Positions 1 through 7,991 of a DNA stretch of 53,682 nt are shown here, in pieces. Source of the stretch: HRBIN16 sp049969495 (GTDB lineage: Bacteria; Armatimonadota; HRBIN16); NCBI GenBank assembly GCA_049969495.1, contig JBMFOT010000017.1, positions 1-53,682 of the forward strand. The letters are read 5' to 3'. Both the position numbers and the translations under genes were made by a program. Under the pieces are notes generated by a model. That model was not told the origin of the DNA. It saw nothing but the letters and a program-made list of their open reading frames with translations, and searched no databases. Each line of letters starts with the position of its first letter. Position 1 is the stretch's first letter.

Positions 1-942
1 GTCCGAACCGCCGTAGGCGAAGGTCTCACCGTCGGGCGAAAATGCTACCGAGTACACCACCGAACTGGTCTCCTGATTGTACATCGCCAGCTGTGCCCCA
101 TCGGAAACCCGCCACAGGCGCACCGTGCCGTCCCGACCGCCGGATACCAGCGTCTGCCCGTCTGGCGAGAAGCTCACCCCGTACACCCAGTTGGTGTGCC
201 CGGTCATGGTGCGTAATAACGCGCCGTCTGATACCCGCCACAGGCGCACGGTGTTATCGAAGCTGGAGGAGGCGAGCAGGCTACCGTCGGGCGAGAAGTC
301 TACGGCGGTGATGCCGCTGGTATGCCCGGTCATGGTGCGCAGCAGCACGCCATCCGACATGCGCCAGATGCGGATACCGCCGTTCTGCCCGCCAGAGGCC
401 ACCAGGCTTCCATCCGGCGAGAAAGCGATGCATCGTATCCACTCCGGGCTGCTGATGGTCTTGACAGGTGTGTTGTTCGGTATCTGCCAGAACTTGATCA
501 GACCGTCGGTGCCGCCGGTAGCGACGAGACTGCCGTCTGGCAGGTAACGCACCGCGTACATGTAGGCACTGTGCCCCAAAAAGCTGGCAAGCAGTGTGCC
601 GTCCGTGACGCTCCAGAACTGCACCGTTCGCTCGAACAGCACGTCGGTGAGGGTGCTACCGTCGGGGGAGATGGCTAATCCGCGCACTGCCGTGCCGGTG
701 GTAAAGTGACGCACCGGCGTGCCATCGGAAGCCTGCCACACCCTTGCACTGCCCTCCTCACCGCCTGACGCCAGCAGACTGCCGTCTGCCGTGAAGCTGA
801 GCACGTTCACCCAGCTGGTGTGCTGTTTGGTCATCCACACGATGTCCGGCGGTCCCTGCGCATGGGAGGATGCTGCCAATATACACCACAGCGTGCCCAG
901 CACGAGCGACACAACGAACCGAGAGACGCGATGCCAAAACAT
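1..942 (-). CDS. Exported WD40-repeat protein (C-terminus off the window)
   Basis: The reading frame is open from the ATG at 942 to the window edge, giving 314 residues without a stop. The first 29 residues look like a signal peptide: a basic start (MFWHRVSR), a hydrophobic stretch and a likely cleavage site at SHAQ. After that come about seven beta-propeller blades with recurring FSPDGSLLASGG and TVRLWRVSDG motifs and GH dipeptides, typical of WD40 repeats. Such propellers bind partners or ligands; no enzyme domain is visible, but the missing C-terminus could carry one. A clear ribosome site (AAAGGAGTGA) sits 5 bases before the ATG. It is transcribed divergently from the rhamnosidase gene from a strong promoter that carries a palindrome, so it is probably repressible. 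The WD40 identity is secure; its function is unknown. Confidence 0.9.
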   Translation of the reverse strand, partial: MFWHRVSRFVVSLVLGTLWCILAASSHAQGPPDIVWMTKQHTSWVNVLSFTADGSLLASGGEEGSARVWQASDGTPVRHFTTGTAVRGLAISPDGSTLTDVLFERTVQFWSVTDGTLLASFLGHSAYMYAVRYLPDGSLVATGGTDGLIKFWQIPNNTPVKTISSPEWIRCIAFSPDGSLVASGGQNGGIRIWRMSDGVLLRTMTGHTSGITAVDFSPDGSLLASSSFDNTVRLWRVSDGALLRTMTGHTNWVYGVSFSPDGQTLVSGGRDGTVRLWRVSDGAQLAMYNQETSSVVYSVAFSPDGETFAYGGSD

Positions 943-989
943 GGCGTTCACTCCTTTCCCGTGTAAAAGTAGGCTGAGGAACCATGCCT

Positions 990-1018
990 ATTGTAAGTGT
1001 TTACAAGCAGCTTGTCAA
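990..1018 (-). promoter_or_regulatory. Sigma-70 promoter of the WD40 gene
   Basis: On the minus strand a perfect TTGACA (-35) is followed after 17 bases by TACAAT (-10). Transcription would start about 40 bases before the ATG at 942. This is one of the best promoter matches in the window. Confidence 0.75.
991..1006. promoter_or_regulatory. Palindromic operator overlapping the WD40 promoter
   Basis: TTGTAAGTGTTTACAA is a perfect inverted repeat (6-base arms, 4-base spacer). It covers most of the -10 box and part of the spacer of the WD40 promoter, the usual place for a repressor site of the LacI or GntR type. The same gap also holds three copies of TTGTCAA at 1012, 1046 and 1055. The binding protein is not identified; the GntR/LacI-type regulator at 19643-20713 is one candidate. 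Confidence 0.5.
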
Positions 1019-1151
1019 GCAATTGAAGCAGCACCAGAGATAAATTTGTCAAAGTTGTCAATGGGAAGGAGATTCCCACTCGTCGCAGGAAAGAACCCGC
1101 TGCATCACAAAGTTAACGCTTGACCAACTGTAAAGAGGCGAGGTGAACGAC

Positions 1152-4100
1152 ATGCGCGCAATAAAGAAGGTATGGTTCATGCTGTGTTTGCTTGCCGCAG
1201 TGTGTGCGGCGGATTCGCTGCAAGAGGGGTTTCGCAACCCACCGAACTCCGCCAAACCGCATACCTGGTGGCACTGGGTGAACGATAATATCAGCAAAGA
1301 GGGTATCACCGCCGACCTAGAGGCGATGAAGCGTGTGGGCGTCGGCGGAGCGCAGATATTCAATGTGGATGTCGGCGTGCCCTCCGGCGGGGTGACCTTC
1401 ATGAGCGACCGCTGGCGCGAGATGATTGTACACGCGGTGAAGGAGGCGCACCGACTGGGGCTCGAACTGTGCATCCACAACTGCGCAGGCTGGTCCAGCA
1501 GCGGCGGACCCTGGGTGAAGCCCGAACACGCCATGCTCATCGTGGTGACAAGGGCGGTGCAGGTGCAGGGGCCGTCTCGCTTCGCAGATACGCTGCCCCA
1601 ACCGGAAAAGCGAGCAGGATTCTATCGCGACATCGCGGTGCTCGCCTTCCCTACCCCTCAAGGCAACTTGCGCATCCAGAACCTGCGCGGCAAAGCGGCA
1701 TACGAGCGACAGGACGGCATCCAGCCGGTCGCTGAAGCCGGTGCTCCTGCCGAAAGCGTCGTTCCTCCAGAGGGCGTGTTGAACCTGACCGCTCTGATGC
1801 AGGCGGACGGACGTCTGGAGTGGGATGTGCCGGAGGGCAACTGGACGATTTTGCGCATCGGCTACACCCCTACCGGTAAGGATAACCATCCAGCCACCCC
1901 CGAAGGGCGAGGCTTGGAAGTGGACAAGCTGAGCAAAGAGGCACTGGACGCCTTCTGGAACGACGGCATGATGGCGACCGTGCTACGCGACATCGGCGCA
2001 CTGGCGGGCAAAACGCTGAACAACGTGCTGGTGGACAGCTACGAGGTGGGCAGCCAGAACTGGACTCCCCGTTTCCGCGAGGAGTTCCGCCGACGGCGCG
2101 GTTATGACCTGCTGCCCTTCCTGCCCGTGTTCGCAGGATACGTGGTGGGCTCGCCTGAAATCTCCGAGCGGTTCCTGTGGGATGTGCGCCAGACCGTTTC
2201 CGAGCTGTTTGTAGAGAACTACTACGGACACTTGGCCAGCCTTTGTCGCAAGCATGGACTGCTGTTCTCTACCGAGCCGTACGGCAACGGCACGTTCGAT
2301 GACCTCGCGGCGGGCGGACGCGCCGACATCCCGATGGGCGAGTTCTGGGTAGGCGGTGCAGCACAGGAGACTGCTAAACTGGCAGCATCCTCAGCACACA
2401 TCTATGGCAGGAGCATTGTCGGAGCCGAGTCCTTCACCGCCACTCCGGAAATGGGTAGGTGGCAGAACGACCCTTACTTCCTAAAGGCGCTGGGCGATCG
2501 TATCTTCTGCCTGGGCGTCAATCGCTTCATTTTCCACCGTTATGCCCATCAGCCCTGGCTGAACGTCAAGCCGGGTATGACAATGGGACCGTGGGGCTTC
2601 CACTTCGAGCGCACCAACACCTGGTGGGAACAGGGCAGAGCGTGGCTGAAGTATCTCGCCCGATGCCAGTATCTACTTCAGCAGGGGCGATTCGTGGCGG
2701 ACGTCGCGTTCTACGTAGGCGAGCACCAGCCGATTTCCGCACCGTTCCGCCCCGACCTGCGTGCGAAAGGCTACGACTACGACAGCCTGAACAAAGAGGT
2801 GCTGCTGCAGGCTACCGTAAGTGACGGCAGAATCGTTCTGCCCAGCGGGATGACCTATCGCGTGCTGGTATTACCGGAAAGCCGTTTCATGACGCCGCGT
2901 GTGCTGCATAAGGTGGCGGAGCTGGTGCGGGCGGGCGCAGTGGTTATCGGTCCGAAACCGGAGAAGTCGCCCAGTCTGAGCGGATACCCGCAGTGCGACG
3001 AGGAGGTTCGCCGTCTGGCAGATGAGGTTTGGGGAGACTGTAACGGCGTGAATGTCAAGGAGCACGCTTACGGCAAGGGCAAAATCGTGTGGGGCAAGAG
3101 CGCAGAGCAGGTGCTTGCCGAGATGAAAGTGTTGCCCGACTTCGAAGGCTCGCCGGGTAGCCGGCTGGATTACATCCATCGCGTGGTGGGCGATACCGAC
3201 ATCTACTTCGTGTCTAACCAGCGTCAACGCACGGAAGAGGTAGAGGTCGCGTTCCGGGTGAGCGGCAAGGTGCCTCAGCTCTGGCACCCCGATACCGGCG
3301 TGATCGAGCCTGCGCCCGTGTACCGAGTGCAGGGCGGGCGTACGGTACTGCCATTGCGGCTGGACCCGGCGGGTTCGGTGTTTGTGGTGTTCCGCAAGTC
3401 GACACAGCCGGCTGCACATTTCACCTCGGTGCGTGCGCCCGGAGCCGTCCAGCGCAAACCAAGCCAGCTGGTGATACGCCGGGCGGTGTATGAGGCGGTA
3501 GACGGTGCGGGCGGCGCGGATGTGACAGAGCGGCTGCGAACGCTCGTACAGAACGGTACATTGTCGGTCAATGTAAACAACATCACCATGGGTGGTGACC
3601 CTACTCCCCTGCACTACAAGCAACTGCGCGTGGAGTACATGCTGGACGGCAAGGAGTACACTATCGTCGTGAATGAGAATGCCGATTTAGACATTCCCGA
3701 ACGCGAAGGTGCGGGCGTATTGCCTACGTACGAGCTGCGGGTGGATCGACAGGGCAAAGCGGTTCTGCTGGCATGGCGATCTGGCACATACGAATTGCAA
3801 GATTCTCATGGAAAGATACTGCATGTCAAGGCAGGTAGCCCCGTGCAAACGCTCAAAGTGCAGGGCAAATGGACGGTGCGCTTCCCCAAAGGCTGGGGCG
3901 CGCCGGAGCAGGTGATATTAGACCGCCTTATCTCGTGGACGGAACATCCCGACCCCGGCGTACGCTACTTCTCGGGCACTGCCCGCTATGAGAAAATGGT
4001 GCAGATACCCCCCTCGCGGATTGCGCCAGACCGTAGGATATACCTTTCCCTCGGTGAAGTCAAGAACCTATGCGAGGTGTGGCTGAACGGCAAGTATCTG

Positions 4101-4421
4101 GGCATCCTGTGGAAACCGCCGTTCAGGGTGGACATCACCGGCGCGGTGCGCCCCGGGCTGAACCGTCTGGAGGTACATGTTACCAATCTGTGGGTCAACC
4201 GCCTCATCGGTGACGAGCAGTACCCTGACGACTGCGAGTGGCAGGGCAGTCAGTTGAAGGTGTTCCCGCAGTGGTTTCTTGAAGGCAAGCCGCGCCCCGT
4301 ACCCCAGCGGTTGACCTTCACCACCTGGAAGCACTGGACGAAAGACACCCCCTTGCGTCCATCCGGCTTGCTGGGAGAGGTAGAAGTGTATGTTGTTCCG
4401 CAGATGGAGGTTCGGCTATGA
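1152..4421 (+). CDS. GH106-type alpha-L-rhamnosidase, secreted
   Basis: The 1089-residue protein starts with a signal peptide ending near CAADS. It then shows the GH106 N-terminal signature: HTWWHWVNDNISKEGI, followed by GGAQIFNVD and LCIHNCAGWSSSGGPW. Family members remove alpha-L-rhamnose from plant pectins and similar glycans by an inverting mechanism. Motifs such as LVDSYEVGSQNW and GAESFTATPEMG lie in the catalytic TIM-barrel region. The last 150 residues form a beta-sandwich of the galactose-binding type (VWLNGKYLGILWKPPF), common at the end of this family. The ATG at 1152 is preferred over the GTG at 1143 because GAGGTGA lies 5 bases before it. The gene is divergent from the WD40 gene and followed 25 bases later by an unrelated coiled-coil gene. 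The family call is good; the exact substrate is inferred. Confidence 0.85.
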   Translation: MRAIKKVWFMLCLLAAVCAADSLQEGFRNPPNSAKPHTWWHWVNDNISKEGITADLEAMKRVGVGGAQIFNVDVGVPSGGVTFMSDRWREMIVHAVKEAHRLGLELCIHNCAGWSSSGGPWVKPEHAMLIVVTRAVQVQGPSRFADTLPQPEKRAGFYRDIAVLAFPTPQGNLRIQNLRGKAAYERQDGIQPVAEAGAPAESVVPPEGVLNLTALMQADGRLEWDVPEGNWTILRIGYTPTGKDNHPATPEGRGLEVDKLSKEALDAFWNDGMMATVLRDIGALAGKTLNNVLVDSYEVGSQNWTPRFREEFRRRRGYDLLPFLPVFAGYVVGSPEISERFLWDVRQTVSELFVENYYGHLASLCRKHGLLFSTEPYGNGTFDDLAAGGRADIPMGEFWVGGAAQETAKLAASSAHIYGRSIVGAESFTATPEMGRWQNDPYFLKALGDRIFCLGVNRFIFHRYAHQPWLNVKPGMTMGPWGFHFERTNTWWEQGRAWLKYLARCQYLLQQGRFVADVAFYVGEHQPISAPFRPDLRAKGYDYDSLNKEVLLQATVSDGRIVLPSGMTYRVLVLPESRFMTPRVLHKVAELVRAGAVVIGPKPEKSPSLSGYPQCDEEVRRLADEVWGDCNGVNVKEHAYGKGKIVWGKSAEQVLAEMKVLPDFEGSPGSRLDYIHRVVGDTDIYFVSNQRQRTEEVEVAFRVSGKVPQLWHPDTGVIEPAPVYRVQGGRTVLPLRLDPAGSVFVVFRKSTQPAAHFTSVRAPGAVQRKPSQLVIRRAVYEAVDGAGGADVTERLRTLVQNGTLSVNVNNITMGGDPTPLHYKQLRVEYMLDGKEYTIVVNENADLDIPEREGAGVLPTYELRVDRQGKAVLLAWRSGTYELQDSHGKILHVKAGSPVQTLKVQGKWTVRFPKGWGAPEQVILDRLISWTEHPDPGVRYFSGTARYEKMVQIPPSRIAPDRRIYLSLGEVKNLCEVWLNGKYLGILWKPPFRVDITGAVRPGLNRLEVHVTNLWVNRLIGDEQYPDDCEWQGSQLKVFPQWFLEGKPRPVPQRLTFTTWKHWTKDTPLRPSGLLGEVEVYVVPQMEVRL

Positions 4422-4446
4422 TGAGGTATAATAGGAGCGGTGACAG

Positions 4447-5313
4447 ATGATGGAAATACACACTTTAGAAGACGTAGTGCGGATTCTTCAGGAGCACCCA
4501 GAATGGCGGGATCGCCTGCGAGACGTTCTTTTTACAGAGGAGGAGAAGCAGGTTCCTGATCGTTTGGCACGCGTCGAGGCAGCTCTTGACCGTTTGACTC
4601 AGAGCCACGAGCGGGCGATAGCGCGTTTAGAGAGGCTGGAGGCGAGCGTAGAGAAACTGTGGGAAAGCCACCAGCAGGCGTTGGCGCGTTTAGAGAGGCT
4701 GGAGGCGAGCGTAGAGAAATTGTGGGAAAGCCACCAGCAGGCGTTGGCGCGTTTAGAGAGGCTGGAGGCGAGCGTAGAGAAACTGTGGGAAAGCCACCAG
4801 CAGCTTCTTCAGGAAGTGCGCGAACTCCGGGCGGCTGTAGACCGCTTAACCAGCTGGTTGGAAAAGCTCGATACAGAGGTGGGTAAGTGGCGCGGCTACA
4901 CGCTGGAGTTGCGCTTCCACCAGCGAGCAAGCGCTATCCTGGGCTACTACGTCAAGCGACCGCGCGTTGTGGACCTTGGTCTTTTTGTGGAGGACCTGAT
5001 AGACTCTGGCGTGCCGCTGGAAGACAAGGATAGGAAAGAGGTTCTGCAGATAGATGAGCTGGTCTCCGCAAAACACCCGCATACAGGAGAGCCTATCTAC
5101 ATCGCCGTAGAGGTTTCGTGGATGATCTTCCCTGAGGACATAGAGCGCATCAGCAGACGAGCCGCCATCTTAACGGAACACGGGGTGAAAACCTTCCCGG
5201 CGGTATCAGGAGAAGGGATTACCCCGGATGCCAAAGACCTTGCCCAGCGCGAGAAGGTGCTGGTCATCCTCGACGGTGCGGTGGATATGTCCAGCTATTC
5301 GTGGGTGATGTGA
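4447..5313 (+). CDS. Coiled-coil protein with C-terminal PDDEXK-like domain (DUF3782-like)
   Basis: This 288-residue protein has three parts. Residues 1-45 are acidic and helical. Residues about 45-145 form a long coiled coil that includes nearly three copies of a 21-residue unit containing LARLERLEASVEKLWESHQQ, which is exactly three heptads. Residues about 150-288 are a compact alpha/beta domain in which QIDELV and, after about 20 residues, VEVSW could supply the Asp and Glu of a PD-(D/E)XK-like nuclease core. I associate this layout with DUF3782-type proteins of thermophiles and cyanobacteria, whose role is not established. The start may be 4447 or the next ATG at 4450; AGGAG lies just upstream. 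Its stop overlaps the folB start (TGATG), so translation is probably coupled. Nuclease activity is inference only. Confidence 0.7.
   Translation: MMEIHTLEDVVRILQEHPEWRDRLRDVLFTEEEKQVPDRLARVEAALDRLTQSHERAIARLERLEASVEKLWESHQQALARLERLEASVEKLWESHQQALARLERLEASVEKLWESHQQLLQEVRELRAAVDRLTSWLEKLDTEVGKWRGYTLELRFHQRASAILGYYVKRPRVVDLGLFVEDLIDSGVPLEDKDRKEVLQIDELVSAKHPHTGEPIYIAVEVSWMIFPEDIERISRRAAILTEHGVKTFPAVSGEGITPDAKDLAQREKVLVILDGAVDMSSYSWVM
4621..4803 (+). repeat. In-frame 63-bp tandem repeat inside the coiled-coil gene
   Basis: Nearly three copies of a 63-base unit begin at 4621, 4684 and 4747. Over the shared length they differ at a single base (a C/T in the middle copy). The unit is 21 codons, so copy-number changes keep both frame and heptad register. 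A weaker, older copy (HERAIARLERLE) precedes them. Confidence 0.9.
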
Positions 5314-5687
5314 TGGAAGAGGACGCAAAGCCTGACACCATCCTGATAGAGGGCATCACCTTTCACGCCTATCACGGCGCATCCGACGAGGAGCAGGCGA
5401 TAGGTCATCGCTACAGTGTGGACGTGGTGATAGAGTTCGACATCCGCGCCGCTGCCCGCAGTGATGACCTGTCTCAGACCGTCAACTACTCGACGGTGGC
5501 GAAGCGCGTGCTGGCAGTGGGCACGGAGAACCGTTTTCGCCTTATCGAGACCTTAGCGGAGCACATCGCGGCGGACATCCTGCAGAACTTTCCCGCATCG
5601 GCGGTAGAGGTAACGGTGCGCAAGCTGTTGCCGCCGATGAAGGTGCCCGCACAAGCAGTGGGAGTGAAGATTCGTCGGGCAAGGTAG
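5313..5687 (+). CDS. folB: Dihydroneopterin aldolase
   Basis: The 124-residue product matches FolB: ILIEGITFHAYHGASDEEQ near the N-terminus carries the conserved YHG, SQTVNYSTVAKRV follows, and the second half has RLIETLAEHIA and VEVTVRKLLPP. FolB splits 7,8-dihydroneopterin to 6-hydroxymethyl-dihydropterin and glycolaldehyde in cytosolic folate synthesis. The length is normal. The ATG at 5313 overlaps the stop of the upstream gene; a GTG at 5301 would only add four residues. No other folate synthesis gene adjoins it, although glyA downstream uses tetrahydrofolate. Confidence 0.9.
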   Translation: MEEDAKPDTILIEGITFHAYHGASDEEQAIGHRYSVDVVIEFDIRAAARSDDLSQTVNYSTVAKRVLAVGTENRFRLIETLAEHIAADILQNFPASAVEVTVRKLLPPMKVPAQAVGVKIRRAR

Positions 5688-5688
5688 G

Positions 5689-5718
5689 TTGCAACACCTC
5701 TCCTTCTCATGTTACAAT
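5689..5718 (+). promoter_or_regulatory. Promoter of the rpiB-glyA run
   Basis: TTGCAA and TACAAT are separated by 18 bases, directly after the folB stop and 31 bases before the rpiB ATG. It probably starts the transcript that runs through glyA and the cell-surface genes. Confidence 0.6.
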
Positions 5719-5748
5719 AAACCTGCACTTCTCGGGGGAGGGCTTTCC

Positions 5749-6228
5749 ATGATTATCGGCTTAGGCGCGGACCATGCTGGCTACCATCTGAAAAACATTG
5801 TGCGCTCGTACCTACAACAGCAAGGCATCACTGTACGCGACTTCGGTACCCATACCGACGCCCCATGTGATTACCCCGACTTCGCCCTCATGGTGGCTAA
5901 CGCGGTTGCACAGGGAGAATGCGATTTGGGTATACTCATCTGCGGTACGGGGGTGGGAATGAGTATCAGCGCGAACAAGGTAAAGGGCATTCGTGCTGCA
6001 CATGCGCAGGACCCTGTTACCGCCCGGTTGTCGCGTCAGCATAACGATGCAAACGTACTGTGCATGGGCGGACGCATTATCGGAGCAGAACTGGCGATGG
6101 AGATTGTGAGCGCATTTCTCAACGCCTCGTTCACCGACGAAGAACGCCATGCACGCCGCGTACACAAGGTGCAGATGTTAGAGAAACGCTATACCGAAGG
6201 AGAAACAGAACGTGAGCCTGCTGGATAA
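5749..6228 (+). CDS. rpiB: Ribose-5-phosphate isomerase B
   Basis: The 159-residue enzyme interconverts ribose 5-phosphate and ribulose 5-phosphate. Family motifs are clear: GLGADHAGYHLK at the start, CGTGVGMSISANKVKGIRAA with the active-site Cys, and SRQHNDANVLCMGGR. The ATG at 5749 is chosen because GGGGGAGGG lies just before it and because it begins at the family's usual N-terminus (MIIGLGADHAG). Its 3' end overlaps the glyA start by 17 bases. RpiB upstream of glyA is a familiar order in Firmicutes and Chloroflexi. Confidence 0.93.
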   Translation: MIIGLGADHAGYHLKNIVRSYLQQQGITVRDFGTHTDAPCDYPDFALMVANAVAQGECDLGILICGTGVGMSISANKVKGIRAAHAQDPVTARLSRQHNDANVLCMGGRIIGAELAMEIVSAFLNASFTDEERHARRVHKVQMLEKRYTEGETEREPAG

Positions 6229-7489
6229 TCGCCTTTATATGCAGTACCATCGAACCGCTCCGCTATCGGAAGTAGACCCTGAAGTATTTGCTGCTATCGA
6301 GAACGAAAAGAAGCGTCAACACAATCACCTCGAGCTCATCGCCTCGGAGAACATCGCCAGCAAAGCGGTGCTCGAAGCGATGGGTTCGGTGATGACCGAC
6401 AAGTACGCCGAAGGCTATCCCGCCAAACGCTACTACGGCGGTTGCGAGAACATGGATGTGGTGGAAAGCCTCGCCATCGAGCGGGCGAAGCAGCTGTTCG
6501 GTGCAGAACACGCCAACGTACAGCCCCACTCGGGCGCACAGGCGAACCAGGCGGTGTACAGCGTGGTGCTTCAGCCGGGCGATACCTTCCTCGCTATGGA
6601 CCTGTCGATGGGTGGACACCTGACGCACGGTAGCCCGGTGAACTTTTCGGGCACGCTGTATCGCGCGGTGCACTACGGCGTACGCCCTGACACGGAAGAG
6701 ATAGACTACGACCAGGTGCGCGACCTCGCCCGACAGCATCGCCCCAAGCTGATCGTTGCAGGCGCCAGTTGCTACCCGCGTATTATCGATTTCGCCGCCT
6801 TCCGTGAGATTGCCGACGAGGTTGGTGCGAAATTCATGGTGGATATGGCGCACATCGCGGGACTGGTGGCGGCGGGCGAACATCCTTCGCCCATCCCTTA
6901 CGCCGATTTCGTCACCACTACTACCCACAAAACCCTGCGCGGCCCGCGCGGCGGGATGATACTGTGCAAAGCGGAGTACGCGCAGGCTATCGATAAGGCG
7001 GTATTCCCCGGAATGCAGGGCGGACCGTTGATGCACATGATCGCGGCGAAGGCGGTCTGTTTCAAGGAGGCGTTGCAACCGCAGTTCAAGCTGTATCAAG
7101 CGCAGATCCGCCGCAATGCGCGTGCGCTGGCAGAGGGGTTAGCACAACGAGGTTTCCGACTGGTTTCCGGCGGTACCGATAACCACCTGATGCTGATAGA
7201 CCTGCGCCCGCAAAAGCTCACCGGTCGTAAGGCGCAGGTGGTGCTGGACAGCGTGCATATCACCGTCAACCGCAACATGATACCATTCGACCCGGAGAAG
7301 CCCTTCGTCACCAGCGGGATTCGTCTGGGCACTCCGGCGGTAACCACGCGAGGCATGGCGGAACCAGAGATGGAGCGTATCGCCGAGCTGATTGCTCGCA
7401 CGCTGGAATCCCCCGAAGACGAGGCACGACTGGATGCGATACGTCACGAGGTGCTTTCCCTCTGTGACCGGTTCCCTGTTCTGGCATAA
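6212..7489 (+). CDS. glyA: Serine hydroxymethyltransferase
   Basis: This 425-residue PLP enzyme converts serine and tetrahydrofolate to glycine and methylene-tetrahydrofolate. Visible motifs are LIASENIASKAVLEAMGS, YPAKRYYGGCENMD, the PLP-binding PHSGAQANQAVY, and TTTTHKTLRGPRGG, whose Lys after TTH forms the internal aldimine. The length is normal. The GTG at 6212 has AAGGAG nine bases upstream; an ATG at 6239 would also leave an intact enzyme. It lies between rpiB and a dCMP deaminase, and its methylene-tetrahydrofolate product is also used in thymidylate synthesis, which fits the neighbour. Confidence 0.95.
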   Translation: MSLLDNRLYMQYHRTAPLSEVDPEVFAAIENEKKRQHNHLELIASENIASKAVLEAMGSVMTDKYAEGYPAKRYYGGCENMDVVESLAIERAKQLFGAEHANVQPHSGAQANQAVYSVVLQPGDTFLAMDLSMGGHLTHGSPVNFSGTLYRAVHYGVRPDTEEIDYDQVRDLARQHRPKLIVAGASCYPRIIDFAAFREIADEVGAKFMVDMAHIAGLVAAGEHPSPIPYADFVTTTTHKTLRGPRGGMILCKAEYAQAIDKAVFPGMQGGPLMHMIAAKAVCFKEALQPQFKLYQAQIRRNARALAEGLAQRGFRLVSGGTDNHLMLIDLRPQKLTGRKAQVVLDSVHITVNRNMIPFDPEKPFVTSGIRLGTPAVTTRGMAEPEMERIAELIARTLESPEDEARLDAIRHEVLSLCDRFPVLA

Positions 7490-7508
7490 TGACTAGTGGG
7501 GAGGGAAG

Positions 7509-7991
7509 ATGGCGGATACCAGACCATCGTGGGATGAGTATTTCATGCGCATCGCTAAGGAGGTTGCCACGCGCGCAACCTGCCCCAGGCGGTCGGTGGG
7601 TGCGGTCATCGTACTGGATAGACGCATTCTGACCACCGGCTACAACGGCGCGCCGCATGGGCTGGCGCACTGTACCGAGGTGGGTTGTAAAATCGTGGAC
7701 GGACACTGCCAGCGCGCCCTGCACGCCGAACAAAACGCTATCCTGCAGGCGGCGTTAAATGGTGTGTCTACGCGAGGCGCGACGGTGTACGTGACCTGTC
7801 AGCCGTGCAACGCCTGCGCCAAAATGATTATCAACGCGGGCATCGAGCGTGTGGTGTTTGAAGGGGATTATCCCGATCCGTTCGCGATGGAGCTGTTCGA
7901 AGAGGCGGGGTTGGAGCTTGTACGATTGCGCGACGGCGCAGCGGAGCTGCTCTTCCCCGGCAGAAAGAGGAGAGAACGCAGGTGCGAATAG
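7509..7991 (+). CDS. Deoxycytidylate (dCMP) deaminase, ComEB type
   Basis: The 160-residue protein carries both zinc motifs of the cytidine/deoxycytidylate deaminase fold: HAEQNAI (zinc His and catalytic Glu) and CQPCNACAK (the two zinc Cys). The N-terminal SWDEYFMRIAKEVATRATC and GYNGAPHG are typical of dCMP deaminases, which make dUMP for thymidylate synthesis. A CTEVGC segment may be part of the second metal site found in this family. GGGGAGGGAAG precedes the ATG. The 3' end overlaps the next gene by 10 bases. Confidence 0.92.
   Translation: MADTRPSWDEYFMRIAKEVATRATCPRRSVGAVIVLDRRILTTGYNGAPHGLAHCTEVGCKIVDGHCQRALHAEQNAILQAALNGVSTRGATVYVTCQPCNACAKMIINAGIERVVFEGDYPDPFAMELFEEAGLELVRLRDGAAELLFPGRKRRERRCE

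Noticed and set aside
4621..4803. Tandem repeats as a possible CRISPR array
   Set aside because: The copies are head to tail without unique spacers, in frame, and encode coiled coil.
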